From: Oscillospiraceae bacterium
GTDB taxonomy: Bacteria > Bacillota > Clostridia > Oscillospirales > Oscillospiraceae
Assembly (NCBI GenBank): GCA_017458335.1
Contig: JAFTFT010000005.1
Coordinates: 248,001 to 312,000 of the forward strand
DNA length: 64,000 bases
Direction of reading: 5' to 3'
Numbering within the stretch: the stretch's first letter is position 1; each line of letters opens with the position of its first letter. This document shows positions 55,882 to 64,000 of the stretch, one piece after another. The position numbers were made by a program, and so were the translations under genes. Under the pieces are notes generated by a model. That model did no database searches and had not been told where the DNA came from. It worked only from the letters and a program-made list of their open reading frames with translations.

Positions 55882-56802
55882 ATGCAGGACATGCTGGAAT
55901 TTTTACGCAGCGAGGGCATCGATGAACGCCTGATCGGGGAGATCGAGTCCTTCCGCCGGGAACACCCCGCGACGGGGGATGAGCGCCGCATCCCGAAGCC
56001 CCACTTTTTCTATTACGGGAAGGAGATCTGGCTCAAGGCCCTGACCGCGCTGCTGGCGGGGGAGAACCTTCTTCTCGTCGGGCCGAAGGCGACGGGGAAA
56101 AACGTCCTGGCCGAGAACCTCTCCGCGGTGTTCGCGCGGCCTCAGTGGGACGTCTCCTTCTACCTGAACACGGACGCGGCCTCCCTCATCGGCACCGACA
56201 CCTTCCGCGGCGGCGAGGTCGTCCTGCGCGAGGGCCCCATCACCCAGTGTGCCAAAGCGGGCGGTTTCGGCGTCCTGGACGAGATCAACATGGCGAAGAA
56301 CGAGTCGCTTGCGGTGCTGCACGCGACGCTGGACTTCCGGCGGATTATCGACGTACCGGGCTACGACCGCATCAGTCTGCAGCCCGCGACCCGCTTCATC
56401 GCCACGATGAACTACGGCTACGCCGGCACCCGCGAGCTGAACGAGGCCCTGGCCTCCCGCTTCATGGTGATCCAGATGCCCGTCATCACCGTGGAGAACC
56501 TGAAGAAGCTTCTCCTCAATCAGCATCCGACCCTGCAGGAGAAGTACGCCGACCAGCTGGCCCAGCTCTTCGGCGAGATCCGGGCCAAGTGCGAAAGCGC
56601 CGAGATCTCCACCAAGGCCCTGGACCTGCGCGGCCTGCTCGCGGCGGTGTCTCTGGTGGAAAACGGCCTCTGCCTCGGCGACGCCCTGGAGCTCGGGATT
56701 GTGAACAAGAGCTTTGACGACTTTGAGCGCCAGCTGGTCAATGACATCATCTCCGCCCGCATCGACGGGAGCGCGGGCCGAGGGGAAGTCTTCCTCTCAT
56801 GA
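55882..56802 (+). CDS. MoxR-type AAA+ ATPase
   Basis: 306 residues. Walker A is GPKATGKN (near residue 68), Walker B is GVLDEINMA (near 134), sensor 1 is FIATMNYGY and the arginine-rich SRFMVI follows. This is the NorQ/CbbQ-like branch. It pairs with a VWA-domain protein encoded with a four-base overlap. Such pairs remodel or insert metals into a partner enzyme; no candidate client is beside it. A TAGAAT at 55823-55828 may be its -10 box. Confidence 0.93.
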   Translation: MQDMLEFLRSEGIDERLIGEIESFRREHPATGDERRIPKPHFFYYGKEIWLKALTALLAGENLLLVGPKATGKNVLAENLSAVFARPQWDVSFYLNTDAASLIGTDTFRGGEVVLREGPITQCAKAGGFGVLDEINMAKNESLAVLHATLDFRRIIDVPGYDRISLQPATRFIATMNYGYAGTRELNEALASRFMVIQMPVITVENLKKLLLNQHPTLQEKYADQLAQLFGEIRAKCESAEISTKALDLRGLLAAVSLVENGLCLGDALELGIVNKSFDDFERQLVNDIISARIDGSAGRGEVFLS

Positions 56803-58517
56803 CGCAGGAGATTTCGGATCTTCAGAAAAAGCGCGCCTGGAACCTGATCTGGAATGCCGCCGCGGATTACGGATTTACTCCTGACTTCAAATTCTACAAC
56901 ACCGACGGTACCGCCGATGTCTACTGGAACAGCATCTTCGGCCTGGCCCATAAACACTATGACTACCCGCTGCTGAGCGGGCTCTTCCGCGGCCTGGAGC
57001 ATGAGGAAGAAGCGGGGGAGTACGAGGCCCTGCTCTGGCTCGGCCTGGAAAACGCCCTGGTGGCGAAGGAGAAGGCCTCGCGCCCGGCCCTCGCGGTGCT
57101 GCAGCGGCGATACGCGGAAAAATTCCTGAAAGAATTCGGCGGCGCCCATACCGAAGACGACCGCTTCTTTGACTTCCTGGCCGAAGCCCACTACCGGCGG
57201 CTCCTCGGCCTGCCGCAGCCGCTCTCCCGCTACGACCTCTCGCTCCTCGACGAGCTGGAGTTCTCCCCGGACCTGGACACCGAAGCCCTGGTGGCTGAGA
57301 TGCGGCGCCTGCTCCTGAAGTGGTTTCAGATCCGTGCGCAGGAGCGCGCAACGGAGCACCACCCCTGGAACCTCCCGTTCCTGAAGCACGCGGAGGAGCG
57401 CAAACGCGGAAAACAGAAGCTCCGCCCCTTCGGCCTCGGCCTTGCGGAACATCCCCACCCGGACGACGGCGGCAGCGAGATGCCCGAGGACCTGCTCGAG
57501 CGCAAGACCTCCCTGTCGGAGTCCGAGCTGCGCGAGTTCATGGCCGAAAAGTACGGCCGGTCCCTTCTCCGTCCCGAGCAGATTGCCGAGCTGGAGAAGC
57601 GCCTCTGCTCCGGCAACCACCGCGGCTGCCACCTGCATGTGACCAAGGGGGAAGCCGCCTCCGCCCACATCCGCAACGGTTTTGAGGCCCTGCACAAGGA
57701 GCGGGAAGCGGCCCAGATCGCCCGCAACCGCGCGGCCTTCCACGCCCACGAGGCCCAGAACCGCATCGCCATCTCCCGCCTGGTGGAGAAGATCCAGAAC
57801 TCCGTCCTGCTCTATCTCCAGCCCTATACCGTCCGCGGCAACGCGGGGGAGCTGGAGGCCGGACGCGTCTGGCGGGCGCTGGAGCTGGACGACGGCGACG
57901 TCTTCCGCCGGCGGGAAAATTCGAATGCCGGCGATGTCAGCGTGGACATTCTTCTCGACGCCTCCACCTCCCAGAAGGGGAGACTGGAGAGCATCTCCGG
58001 CCAGGCCTTCTGCATCGCCGAAGCCCTGACCCGCTGCGCCGTTCCCTGCCGGGTGATGGGCTTCTGCTCCATGACCGGCTATACCATCGTCCGGATCTTC
58101 CGCGACTATTCGGAGACCGGGAAGAACGAGCGCATCTTCGACTATGTCTCCAACGGCTGCAACCGCGACGGCCTCGCCGTGCGCACCGCGGCCGAGCTCA
58201 TGAAGGCCTCCGCCTGCGAGCACCGCCTTCTGATCGTCCTCTCGGACGTAAAGCCCCAGGACGTGGTGCGCATCCGGGACGAGGAGGAAGACAGCTTCAG
58301 CTCCTACGAAAAGGAGACCGGCATTCGGGACACGGCCTATGAGGTGCGCCGGGCCCGGGCCGAGGGCATCGCGGTGATCTGCGTCTTCACCGGCGAGGAC
58401 GAGGACCTGCCCGCCGCGAGAACGGTCTACGGCCGCGACTTCGCCCGCATCCGCTCCATCGACCAGCTGGCGGACACCGTCGGCCTCCTGATCCAGAACC
58501 AGATCAAAAATATCTGA
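56799..58517 (+). CDS. VWA-domain protein, MoxR partner (NorD/CobT-like)
   Basis: 572 residues. The C-terminal von Willebrand A domain (about residues 385-570) starts with SVDILLDASTSQKG, the DxSxS metal-ion site, with a Thr or Ser further on. The N-terminal 380 residues are helical and charged with no recognisable motif. Together with the AAA+ ATPase it should form a chaperone-like pair that works on a bound client protein. ATGA overlap with the ATPase gene means coupled translation. Confidence 0.88.
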   Translation: MTQEISDLQKKRAWNLIWNAAADYGFTPDFKFYNTDGTADVYWNSIFGLAHKHYDYPLLSGLFRGLEHEEEAGEYEALLWLGLENALVAKEKASRPALAVLQRRYAEKFLKEFGGAHTEDDRFFDFLAEAHYRRLLGLPQPLSRYDLSLLDELEFSPDLDTEALVAEMRRLLLKWFQIRAQERATEHHPWNLPFLKHAEERKRGKQKLRPFGLGLAEHPHPDDGGSEMPEDLLERKTSLSESELREFMAEKYGRSLLRPEQIAELEKRLCSGNHRGCHLHVTKGEAASAHIRNGFEALHKEREAAQIARNRAAFHAHEAQNRIAISRLVEKIQNSVLLYLQPYTVRGNAGELEAGRVWRALELDDGDVFRRRENSNAGDVSVDILLDASTSQKGRLESISGQAFCIAEALTRCAVPCRVMGFCSMTGYTIVRIFRDYSETGKNERIFDYVSNGCNRDGLAVRTAAELMKASACEHRLLIVLSDVKPQDVVRIRDEEEDSFSSYEKETGIRDTAYEVRRARAEGIAVICVFTGEDEDLPAARTVYGRDFARIRSIDQLADTVGLLIQNQIKNI

Positions 58518-58565
58518 ACGCCCGCTCGGAAGCTCGCTCCGCAAAACGCACATACTGTTCTTCCA

Positions 58566-58623
58566 CCCGCGCAGCGGGCGGGCAGAGCGGCGTTTATTTT
58601 TTTGCTTTCTGTAAGGATTGACC
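58566..58623 (+). repeat. 58-bp direct repeat, copy 1
   Basis: Contains the small hairpin CCGCGCAGCGG, a T-run and GTAAGGATTGACC. It matches 58649-58707 except for a few changes. The T-run after the hairpin could terminate the MoxR-VWA transcript. Confidence 0.8.
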
Positions 58624-58648
58624 GCCGATCCTCCCGCTGATCTACCCG

Positions 58649-58707
58649 CCCGCGCAGCGGGCGGGCAGAGCGGCGTTTAATTTTTTTGCCTTCTGTAAGG
58701 ATTGACC
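58649..58707 (+). repeat. 58-bp direct repeat, copy 2
   Basis: Near-identical to copy 1, start-to-start distance 83 bases. Its last bases TTGACC form the -35 box of the next promoter, while the same bases in copy 1 lack a -10 partner. Confidence 0.8.
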
Positions 58708-58730
58708 ATCACCCCCGTCTGTGCTACAAT
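58702..58730 (+). promoter_or_regulatory. Promoter of the VanY-like gene
   Basis: TTGACC (58702-58707) from repeat copy 2 and TACAAT (58725-58730), spacer 17. Confidence 0.75.
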
Positions 58731-58767
58731 AAACTATCACTTTGTTTTGACTAAGGAGGGGCGATCC

Positions 58768-59682
58768 ATGAGATACAGTCGTCCTGTTCGCCTGATTTTC
58801 GGGATTGTGATTCTGATTGCCTTCGGCTGGTACATGGCGCAGTGGATGACCAACAGCGTGATGAGCAATGACGTCGGCAGAACGGAGCAGAGCCCCGCCG
58901 CGGCCGCCCCGGCGGTACAGGCCGCCCCCGCAGCCGAGACGACGATCGAGGCGACCCCCGTCGAGGCCGCTCCGGTCGAGGCTTCGCCCGTGCCGTCACC
59001 GACGAGCGCGCCTACCCGCCCGGAGGAGCTCAAGGCCGCGGCGCTGGGTCTGCCCGCACCGCCGGCCATCAACATCCATGACTGGCAGTATGTCCTCGTA
59101 AACGGCGACCACCCCATCGAGCCGCTGTATTATCAGCCGGAGACCCTGGCCTATCTGAACATGGTCGGCGACGACACGGACATCCGGACGGACTATGACC
59201 CGAACCGCCAGATGGTGGACATCTCCATTGCCCAGCCGCTCATCGACATGGTCCAGGGCTGCAGGGCGGCCGGTCTCCCGGTGTATCTCTCCTCCGGCTT
59301 CCGGGACTACGGCTCCCAGCAGGCCAACTTCGACCGCGTCTGTGCCAACAACGGCATCTCCGACGGCAAGAACGCCGAGGGCAACTACATCACCATGCCC
59401 GCCGGCTGCAGCGAGCACCAGACCGGCCTCTGCATCGACATCACCGACGTCTATCATGAGATCAAGAACGATTCCATCGCCGAGGTCCCCACGGTCCAGT
59501 GGCTGGCGCAGCACTGCGCGGAATACGGCTTTATTCTCCGCTTCCCGACGGAGAAGCGGGGCATCACCCACGTGATGGGCGAGTCCTGGCATTTCCGCTA
59601 CGTGGGCCAGGAGGCGGCGCGCTACATGACGGACAACAACCTCTGCCTGGAGGAGTTCGTCGACCTGTACAGCGAGGTGTGA
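58768..59682 (+). CDS. VanY-type D-Ala-D-Ala carboxypeptidase, membrane anchored
   Basis: 304 residues from ATG 58768 (AAGGAGG upstream). One N-terminal helix (LIFGIVILIAFGWYMAQW), an Ala/Pro/Glu-rich linker to about residue 90, then the M15B peptidase domain. LSSGFRDYGSQQANF carries the substrate Arg; the zinc site is SEHQTGLCIDI (His, Asp) and the catalytic GESWHFRYVG has both Glu and His. It should trim the terminal D-Ala of peptidoglycan stems. Followed after 13 bases by a second VanY-like gene. Confidence 0.92.
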   Translation: MRYSRPVRLIFGIVILIAFGWYMAQWMTNSVMSNDVGRTEQSPAAAAPAVQAAPAAETTIEATPVEAAPVEASPVPSPTSAPTRPEELKAAALGLPAPPAINIHDWQYVLVNGDHPIEPLYYQPETLAYLNMVGDDTDIRTDYDPNRQMVDISIAQPLIDMVQGCRAAGLPVYLSSGFRDYGSQQANFDRVCANNGISDGKNAEGNYITMPAGCSEHQTGLCIDITDVYHEIKNDSIAEVPTVQWLAQHCAEYGFILRFPTEKRGITHVMGESWHFRYVGQEAARYMTDNNLCLEEFVDLYSEV

Positions 59683-59695
59683 GATCACTGCCGAT

Positions 59696-60526
59696 ATGAC
59701 CAAAATGAAGAGAGTTTTCCTGTCCTGCCTGACAGCGCTTCTTCTGCTGTCCCTGTGCCTGAGCCTGGCCGCCTGCGGCGTCCGCAAAACCTCGGACCTG
59801 ACGGAGGAGACCCCGGCCGCTCAGGCCGCCTCCGGCGCTGCCGACACTGCTCCGGCGGAGATCGTGGCCGAGCCGAACCCCACACCCACCCCGACGCCGA
59901 CCCCCACGCCGGACCCCAAGCCTGATATTGATATCAACAGCTTTGAGTTCCTTCTGGCCAACTCCTACAACTCCATCGGCATGGAGTACCGCCCGGAGTA
60001 TTCCAACTTCGAGGGCCAGGGCATCGACGCGCGGATCTATGACGCGGCGATGGCCTTCCTGACCGCGGCCCGGGAAGCGGGCTTTGAGTGCTGGATCAGC
60101 GCGGCCTTCCGCAATTCGGAATTCCTGAATACCTGGTTTCTGTCCTATTACAACCACGTCTACAACCGGGACCCGGTGGAGGCTGCGAATCACTTCCTGG
60201 CCCAGGGCCTTGACGAGCACCAGACCGGTCTCGCCATCGACTTTACGGACCAGGTCTGGCGCAGCGGCCTGTATGAGATCTGGGACGACCCCGAGATGGC
60301 CGATACCGCGCTCTACAAGTGGCTGGTGGAGCACTGCACGGAATACGGCTTCATCCTGCGCTACCCCGAGGGCAAGGAGCAGTTCTACGGCGTGGCCTGC
60401 CGCCACCCGGCCCACTTCCGTTATGTGGGCGTCGAGGCCGCGGAGTATATTACGGAGCATAACCTCTGCCTGGAGGAGTTTCTCCTGATGTATGAGGGGA
60501 ACACCGTCTTCCTGCCGAAGCCCTGA
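59696..60526 (+). CDS. VanY-like lipoprotein lacking the catalytic Glu
   Basis: 276 residues. Lipobox LAAC (LSLAACGV) after a hydrophobic signal, a Pro/Thr linker (TPTPTPTPTPDP), then an M15B-like domain. Zinc ligands remain in DEHQTGLAIDF and the last His in HPAHFRYVG. Compared with the preceding gene (GESWHFRYVG), the Glu is His and the Trp is Ala, so the general base is missing. It is probably non-catalytic, perhaps a peptidoglycan-binding or regulatory copy. The start may be at 59696 or 59705. Confidence 0.88.
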   Translation: MTKMKRVFLSCLTALLLLSLCLSLAACGVRKTSDLTEETPAAQAASGAADTAPAEIVAEPNPTPTPTPTPTPDPKPDIDINSFEFLLANSYNSIGMEYRPEYSNFEGQGIDARIYDAAMAFLTAAREAGFECWISAAFRNSEFLNTWFLSYYNHVYNRDPVEAANHFLAQGLDEHQTGLAIDFTDQVWRSGLYEIWDDPEMADTALYKWLVEHCTEYGFILRYPEGKEQFYGVACRHPAHFRYVGVEAAEYITEHNLCLEEFLLMYEGNTVFLPKP

Positions 60527-60529
60527 GAC

Positions 60530-60952
60530 ATGAGTATGAACGAATCTGCGAACAACAAAACGGCACAGAAGCCTGAAAAAGCACGCTACACCCGCGACCT
60601 GATCATCGCGGGCGTCCTGCTTCTCGCGGCCCTGGCGCTGTTTTTCCTGATGCGCTCCCGCCAGGCCCGCGATACCGGCACCGGCGCCCAGGCGGTCGTC
60701 ACCGTCGACGGGCAGGAGGTCGGCCGCTACCCCCTGCAAAAAAGCGGCACCTTCCCCCTCAACGGCGGCAGCAACATCCTCGTCGTCGAAAACGGCGAAG
60801 CCTGGGTCAGCGACGCCGACTGCCCCGACAAGGTCTGCATGGGCATGGGAAAGATCAGCCGCAACGGCGAGTTCATCGCCTGCCTGCCGAACCGTCTTCT
60901 GATCGTCGTCGAAGGCGCGGCGGAACAGTCGCCCGTGGACGGCATGACCTGA
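60530..60952 (+). CDS. NusG domain II-containing membrane protein
   Basis: 140 residues. One helix (LIIAGVLLLAALALFFLM, residues about 24-41), then a beta-rich domain: AVVTVDGQEVGRYPLQKSG, NILVVENGEAWVSDADCPDKVCMGMGKIS, with the typical two cysteines DADCPDKVC. Members usually sit beside Gx-transporter genes, as here. Function unknown. Confidence 0.85.
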   Translation: MSMNESANNKTAQKPEKARYTRDLIIAGVLLLAALALFFLMRSRQARDTGTGAQAVVTVDGQEVGRYPLQKSGTFPLNGGSNILVVENGEAWVSDADCPDKVCMGMGKISRNGEFIACLPNRLLIVVEGAAEQSPVDGMT

Positions 60953-60965
60953 GTCCGTGAAGCCC

Positions 60966-61460
60966 ATGAAGACAAAGAAGCTGACGGTCATGGCCCTGAC
61001 CACGGCCCTCGCGATGATTCTCTCCTTTGTGGAGAGCCAGATCCCCGCCTTCGTGGCGGTCCCCGGGGTGAAGATGGGCCTTGCGAACATCGCGGTGGTC
61101 TTCGCCCTGTACAAGCTGGGCTGGAAGGAGGCCGCGGCCGTCTCCCTGGTGCGTGTGGTTCTGGTCTCGCTCCTCTTCGGCAGCATCGCGAGCCTTTTCT
61201 ACAGCTTTGCCGGGGCGGTGCTGAGCCTCGCGGGCATGGGCCTTCTGAAGCGGAGCGGGAAGTTCACCGAGATCGTCGTGAGCGTGGCCGGCGGCATCCT
61301 GCACAACATCGGCCAGATCGCCATGGCAAGCCTCATCCTCGAGACCGACGCCCTGCGCTATTATCTGCCCTTCCTGCTCGTGAGCGGGACCGTCGCCGGC
61401 GTGGTCATCGGCGTGGTCTCGGCGATCATGGTCAAAAGGATCCGGATCGATACGGACTGA
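60966..61460 (+). CDS. Gx transporter family protein (heptaprenyl diphosphate synthase component I-like)
   Basis: 164 residues from ATG 60966; GTG 60957 is possible. Five or six helices; the conserved GVKMGLANIAVVFALYKLGWKEAA and GSIASLFYSFAGAVLSLAGMGLLKR are family hallmarks. Its role as component of heptaprenyl diphosphate synthase is doubtful; S-component-like transport has been proposed for the family. Close after the NusG-domain-II gene. Confidence 0.88.
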   Translation: MKTKKLTVMALTTALAMILSFVESQIPAFVAVPGVKMGLANIAVVFALYKLGWKEAAAVSLVRVVLVSLLFGSIASLFYSFAGAVLSLAGMGLLKRSGKFTEIVVSVAGGILHNIGQIAMASLILETDALRYYLPFLLVSGTVAGVVIGVVSAIMVKRIRIDTD

Positions 61461-61465
61461 AAAAA

Positions 61466-61497
61466 GCAGGTTCCCCCGCCACCGGCGGGGGAACTGC
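61466..61497 (+). terminator. Probable terminator of the VanY-NusG II-Gx operon
   Basis: GCAGGTTCCCCCGCC / GGCGGGGGAACTGC, long perfect stem with a short loop but no T-run. Confidence 0.6.
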
Positions 61498-61539
61498 TAT
61501 ACTTGGTTTCTTTTGTCTATACAATGCCCGGAGAATAAC

Positions 61540-61568
61540 TTGCGGTTTTCTCCGGTTTTCGTTATAAT
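61540..61568 (+). promoter_or_regulatory. Promoter of the oxidoreductase gene
   Basis: TTGCGG (61540-61545) and TATAAT (61563-61568), spacer 17. Confidence 0.7.
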
Positions 61569-61626
61569 GTTATCAGACATATCATGCGTTATCTTGAATT
61601 CAAAAATCTATTTAAGGAGAGAGAAC

Positions 61627-64000
61627 ATGGCAGAACTGAGACCGAAAATCGTCAAACTGTGTCACATCGTCGGGGGCCTCACCGGCGTCGTGAACAAAAT
61701 TGACGAGAACGCCCCCGAGTACTACAGCCTTGCGAGCATCGTGACCGACGACGAGGCGGACGTCGCCATCGCGGCCGGCCTGCGCAAGGTCCGCACCGCC
61801 GGCTATCTCGCGAAGAAGGTCGGCAAGCCCGTGGAAGAGGTGGAAAAGCTTGCCAAGCACCTGGCCTGGATCGGCGTTTTCCGCTGCACCTATGACGAAA
61901 ACCTCGGCGAGGACGTCTACTTCATGCAGATCTTCGCCCCCGGCATCATGGAGATGCTCGTCAACAACCAGGAGCTCCTGGATACCCACCCCGAGGTCGG
62001 CCGCGCCTTCGAGGAATACACCCGCATCCGCATGCAGACCATGTCGCCTCTGATCCCGAACGGCTACGGCCTGATGCGCGTCGTCCCGGTGGAGAGCGCC
62101 ATCAAGGACATTCCGAACGTGCACGACTATGAGAAGCTCAGCTATTACCTGAACAAGTACGACCGCTTCTGCGTCTCGCCCTGCTCCTGCCGCGCCTCCC
62201 GCAGCAGCATCAATGACGGCTGCGGCCACCTGGCCGAGGAGATGTGCATCCAGATGGGCAAGGGCGCCGAGCACTACATCCGCACCGGCCGCGCCCGTGA
62301 GATCACCCGCGAAGAGGCGCTCGAGATCATTCAGCGCGCCGAGGAAAACGGCCTCATGCACGATATCCCCAACATCGAGGAAGCCGGCGAAAGCGCCGCC
62401 ATCTGCAACTGCTGCGCCTGCGCCTGCTTCGGCCTGCGCGTCGGCCTGATGTTCGGCGCCCGTGACGCGATTCGTTCCAACTTCGTCGCCGAGGTCGACG
62501 AGGCGAAGTGCGTGGCCTGCGCCCAGTGCGTCGAGGTCTGTCCCGCCAACGCCCTGAAGCTGGGCCAGAAGCTCTGCACCACCGTGAACATCGCGCCCCA
62601 GAAGTATACGAAGCTCTCCGAGCATCTCGTCTCCAAGGACGCCTGGAACCCGAACTACCGCGAGAACCGCGAGGACGTTCTGCCCAGCGGTACCGCCCCC
62701 TGCAAGGTCGCCTGTCCCGCCCACATCCCCGTCCAGGGCTATCTCAAGCTCGCCGCCCAGGGCCGCTATGAGGACGCGCTGGATCTGATCCGGACCGAGA
62801 ACCCCCTGCCCGCCGTCTGCGGCCGCATCTGCAACCGGAAGTGCGAGAGCGAGTGCACCCGCGGCAGCGTCGACGAGGCCGTCGCCATTGATGAGGTCAA
62901 GCGCTTCATCGCCGACCACGACCTGAATCTGGAGACCCGCCGCATCCCGAAGATGGTCAACCAGATCGGCCGTCCCTATACCGAGAAGATCGCCGTCATC
63001 GGCTCCGGCCCGGCCGGACTGAGCTGTGCCTACTTCCTCGCGAAGAAGGGCTACCCCGTCACGGTCTTCGACCGCAACCCGGTTCCCGGCGGCATGCTGA
63101 CCCTCGGCATCCCGAACTTCCGCCTCGAGAAGGATGTCCTGAACGCCGAGATCGACATCATCCGCGAGATGGGCGTCGAGTTTAAGTGCGGCGTCGAGGT
63201 CGGAAAGGACGTCACCCTTCAGCAGCTGCGTGAGCAGGGCTACAAGGGCTTCTACCTCGCCATCGGCGCGCAGAAGTCCGCCCCCCTCGGCATCCCCGGC
63301 GAGGATCTGAAGGGCGTCTGGGGCGGCGTCGACTTCCTGCGGGAAGTGAACTTCGGCTCCAGGCCCGAGATCGGAAAGCGCTGCGCCGTTGTCGGCGCGG
63401 GCAACGTCGCCATGGACGTCTGCCGCACGGCCGTCCGCCTCGGCGCCGAGGAGACATACATCCTCTACCGCCGCTCCGAGGCCGAGATGCCCGCCGATCC
63501 GGAAGAAGTCGGCGAGGCAAAGGCCGAGGGTGTTTCGTTCCGCTTCCTGAACGCTCCGGTCGAGATCCTCGGTGAGGACGGAAAGGTCACCGGCATCAGG
63601 GTGGAGATCATGGAACTCGGCGAGCCGGATGAAAAGGGCCGCCGGAAACCCGTCGGCACCGGGAAGTTCGAGACCCTCGCGGTCGACTCCGTCATCGGCG
63701 CCATCGGCCAGCAGGTCGACTGGGGCAGCCTGGATGTGGGCGCGCTGAAGACCACGAAGAAGGGCACCGCCGAGGCCGACTCCCTCACGTATCAGACGGC
63801 CGAGCCGGACCTCTTTGTGGGCGGCGACGTCTATACCGGACCGAGCTTTGCCATCAACGCCATCGCCGCCGGCAAGGAGGCTGCCATCTCCCTGCACCGC
63901 TATGTCCATCCCGGCCAGACCCTCACCATGGGCCGTGACCGCCGCGTCTATACCGCCCTGGATAAGGATCATGTCCAGCTCGAGGTCGCGGGCTTCGACA
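61627..64000 (+). CDS. Iron-sulfur/FAD oxidoreductase (GltD-like), partial at right edge
   Basis: 791 residues visible, continuing outside the window. ATG 61627 follows AGGAGAGAG. Residues 1-270 are an N-terminal domain ending in Cys-rich clusters (CVSPCSCRAS, CNCCACACFG). A ferredoxin-type motif CVACAQCVEVCP follows near 297. From about 355 a GltD-like part begins: CPAHIPVQGYLKLAAQGRYEDAL, CGRICNRKCESECTRG, FAD-binding VIGSGPAGLSCAYFLAKKG near 458 and NAD(P)-binding VVGAGNVAMDVCR near 590. It should move electrons between NAD(P)H, FAD and iron-sulfur clusters. The physiological partner cannot be told from the window. Confidence 0.88.
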   Translation, partial: MAELRPKIVKLCHIVGGLTGVVNKIDENAPEYYSLASIVTDDEADVAIAAGLRKVRTAGYLAKKVGKPVEEVEKLAKHLAWIGVFRCTYDENLGEDVYFMQIFAPGIMEMLVNNQELLDTHPEVGRAFEEYTRIRMQTMSPLIPNGYGLMRVVPVESAIKDIPNVHDYEKLSYYLNKYDRFCVSPCSCRASRSSINDGCGHLAEEMCIQMGKGAEHYIRTGRAREITREEALEIIQRAEENGLMHDIPNIEEAGESAAICNCCACACFGLRVGLMFGARDAIRSNFVAEVDEAKCVACAQCVEVCPANALKLGQKLCTTVNIAPQKYTKLSEHLVSKDAWNPNYRENREDVLPSGTAPCKVACPAHIPVQGYLKLAAQGRYEDALDLIRTENPLPAVCGRICNRKCESECTRGSVDEAVAIDEVKRFIADHDLNLETRRIPKMVNQIGRPYTEKIAVIGSGPAGLSCAYFLAKKGYPVTVFDRNPVPGGMLTLGIPNFRLEKDVLNAEIDIIREMGVEFKCGVEVGKDVTLQQLREQGYKGFYLAIGAQKSAPLGIPGEDLKGVWGGVDFLREVNFGSRPEIGKRCAVVGAGNVAMDVCRTAVRLGAEETYILYRRSEAEMPADPEEVGEAKAEGVSFRFLNAPVEILGEDGKVTGIRVEIMELGEPDEKGRRKPVGTGKFETLAVDSVIGAIGQQVDWGSLDVGALKTTKKGTAEADSLTYQTAEPDLFVGGDVYTGPSFAINAIAAGKEAAISLHRYVHPGQTLTMGRDRRVYTALDKDHVQLEVAGFD

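Noticed and set aside
58566-58707. Insertion-sequence ends or attachment sites
   Set aside because: Direct repeats only 83 bases apart, with no transposase or integrase gene between or near them.
61612-63972. Minus-strand open frame of about 790 codons opposite the oxidoreductase gene
   Set aside because: The plus strand carries FAD, NAD(P) and Fe-S motifs in order; the antisense frame is a Val/Ala/Asp-rich shadow.

Overview
The window is GC-rich, gene-dense DNA from an anaerobic Firmicute, most likely a gut- or rumen-type member of the Clostridia. This is inferred from gene content, because no rRNA is present. Pointers are a tryptophan T-box leader, an oxygen-sensitive NrdG/NrdD ribonucleotide reductase, class III fructose-1,6-bisphosphatase, type III glutamine synthetase, a Gx-transporter (HepI-like)/NusG-domain-II gene pair, frequent GTG/TTG starts with strong Shine-Dalgarno sequences, and three TRAP transporters. 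No rRNA, tRNA, CRISPR array, prophage or insertion sequence was recognised.

Layout. 0-2 kb: a leftward VTC-domain polyphosphate polymerase and a DUF4956 membrane protein cut by the window edge, a small zinc-ribbon protein, then HU. 2-8 kb: an unrecognised secreted coiled-coil protein, fbp, and a thyA-folA-membrane protein operon. 8-18.6 kb: nrdG-nrdD (NrdD carries a fused glutaredoxin-like domain) behind candidate NrdR boxes, trxB, a T-box-controlled trpB2, glnN, and a HAMP/PP2C phosphatase. 18.8-25.1 kb: a complete F1Fo ATP synthase operon of unusual build. It has no free delta gene; one 757-codon frame joins a second b-like stalk subunit, the C-terminal half of delta and the whole alpha subunit. 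Epsilon lacks its helical domain and subunit c carries most of a Na+-binding signature.

25-37 kb: a sucrose/alpha-glucoside locus: LacI regulator, three-gene ABC importer without its ATPase, YesL-like protein, GH13 alpha-glucosidase, GH32 sucrose hydrolase, amylosucrase-like GH13 and fructokinase. Near-palindromic TGAAACGTTTCA-type operators occur at the importer promoter and at the GH32 promoter, which suggests one regulon.

37-55 kb: three TRAP transporter operons. They are interleaved with a glycerophosphodiesterase, a second LacI regulator, two divergent AraM/glycerol-1-phosphate-dehydrogenase-like enzymes, an unassigned TIM-barrel protein and a DeoR regulator. A TTGCGCG-type motif recurs at the TIM-barrel/dehydrogenase operon, deoR, TRAP2 and TRAP3 promoter regions. 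This looks like a coordinated, uncharacterised catabolic system for a small anionic glycerol- or polyol-like compound. All four solute-binding proteins in the window have type I signal peptides without a lipobox, and each of their genes is followed by an intercistronic hairpin.

55-64 kb: MgtC-like protein, a MoxR ATPase/VWA pair, a 58-bp direct repeat that supplies a promoter -35 box, two VanY-like peptidases (the second has lost the catalytic Glu), NusG-domain-II and Gx-transporter genes, and an iron-sulfur/FAD oxidoreductase that runs off the right edge.
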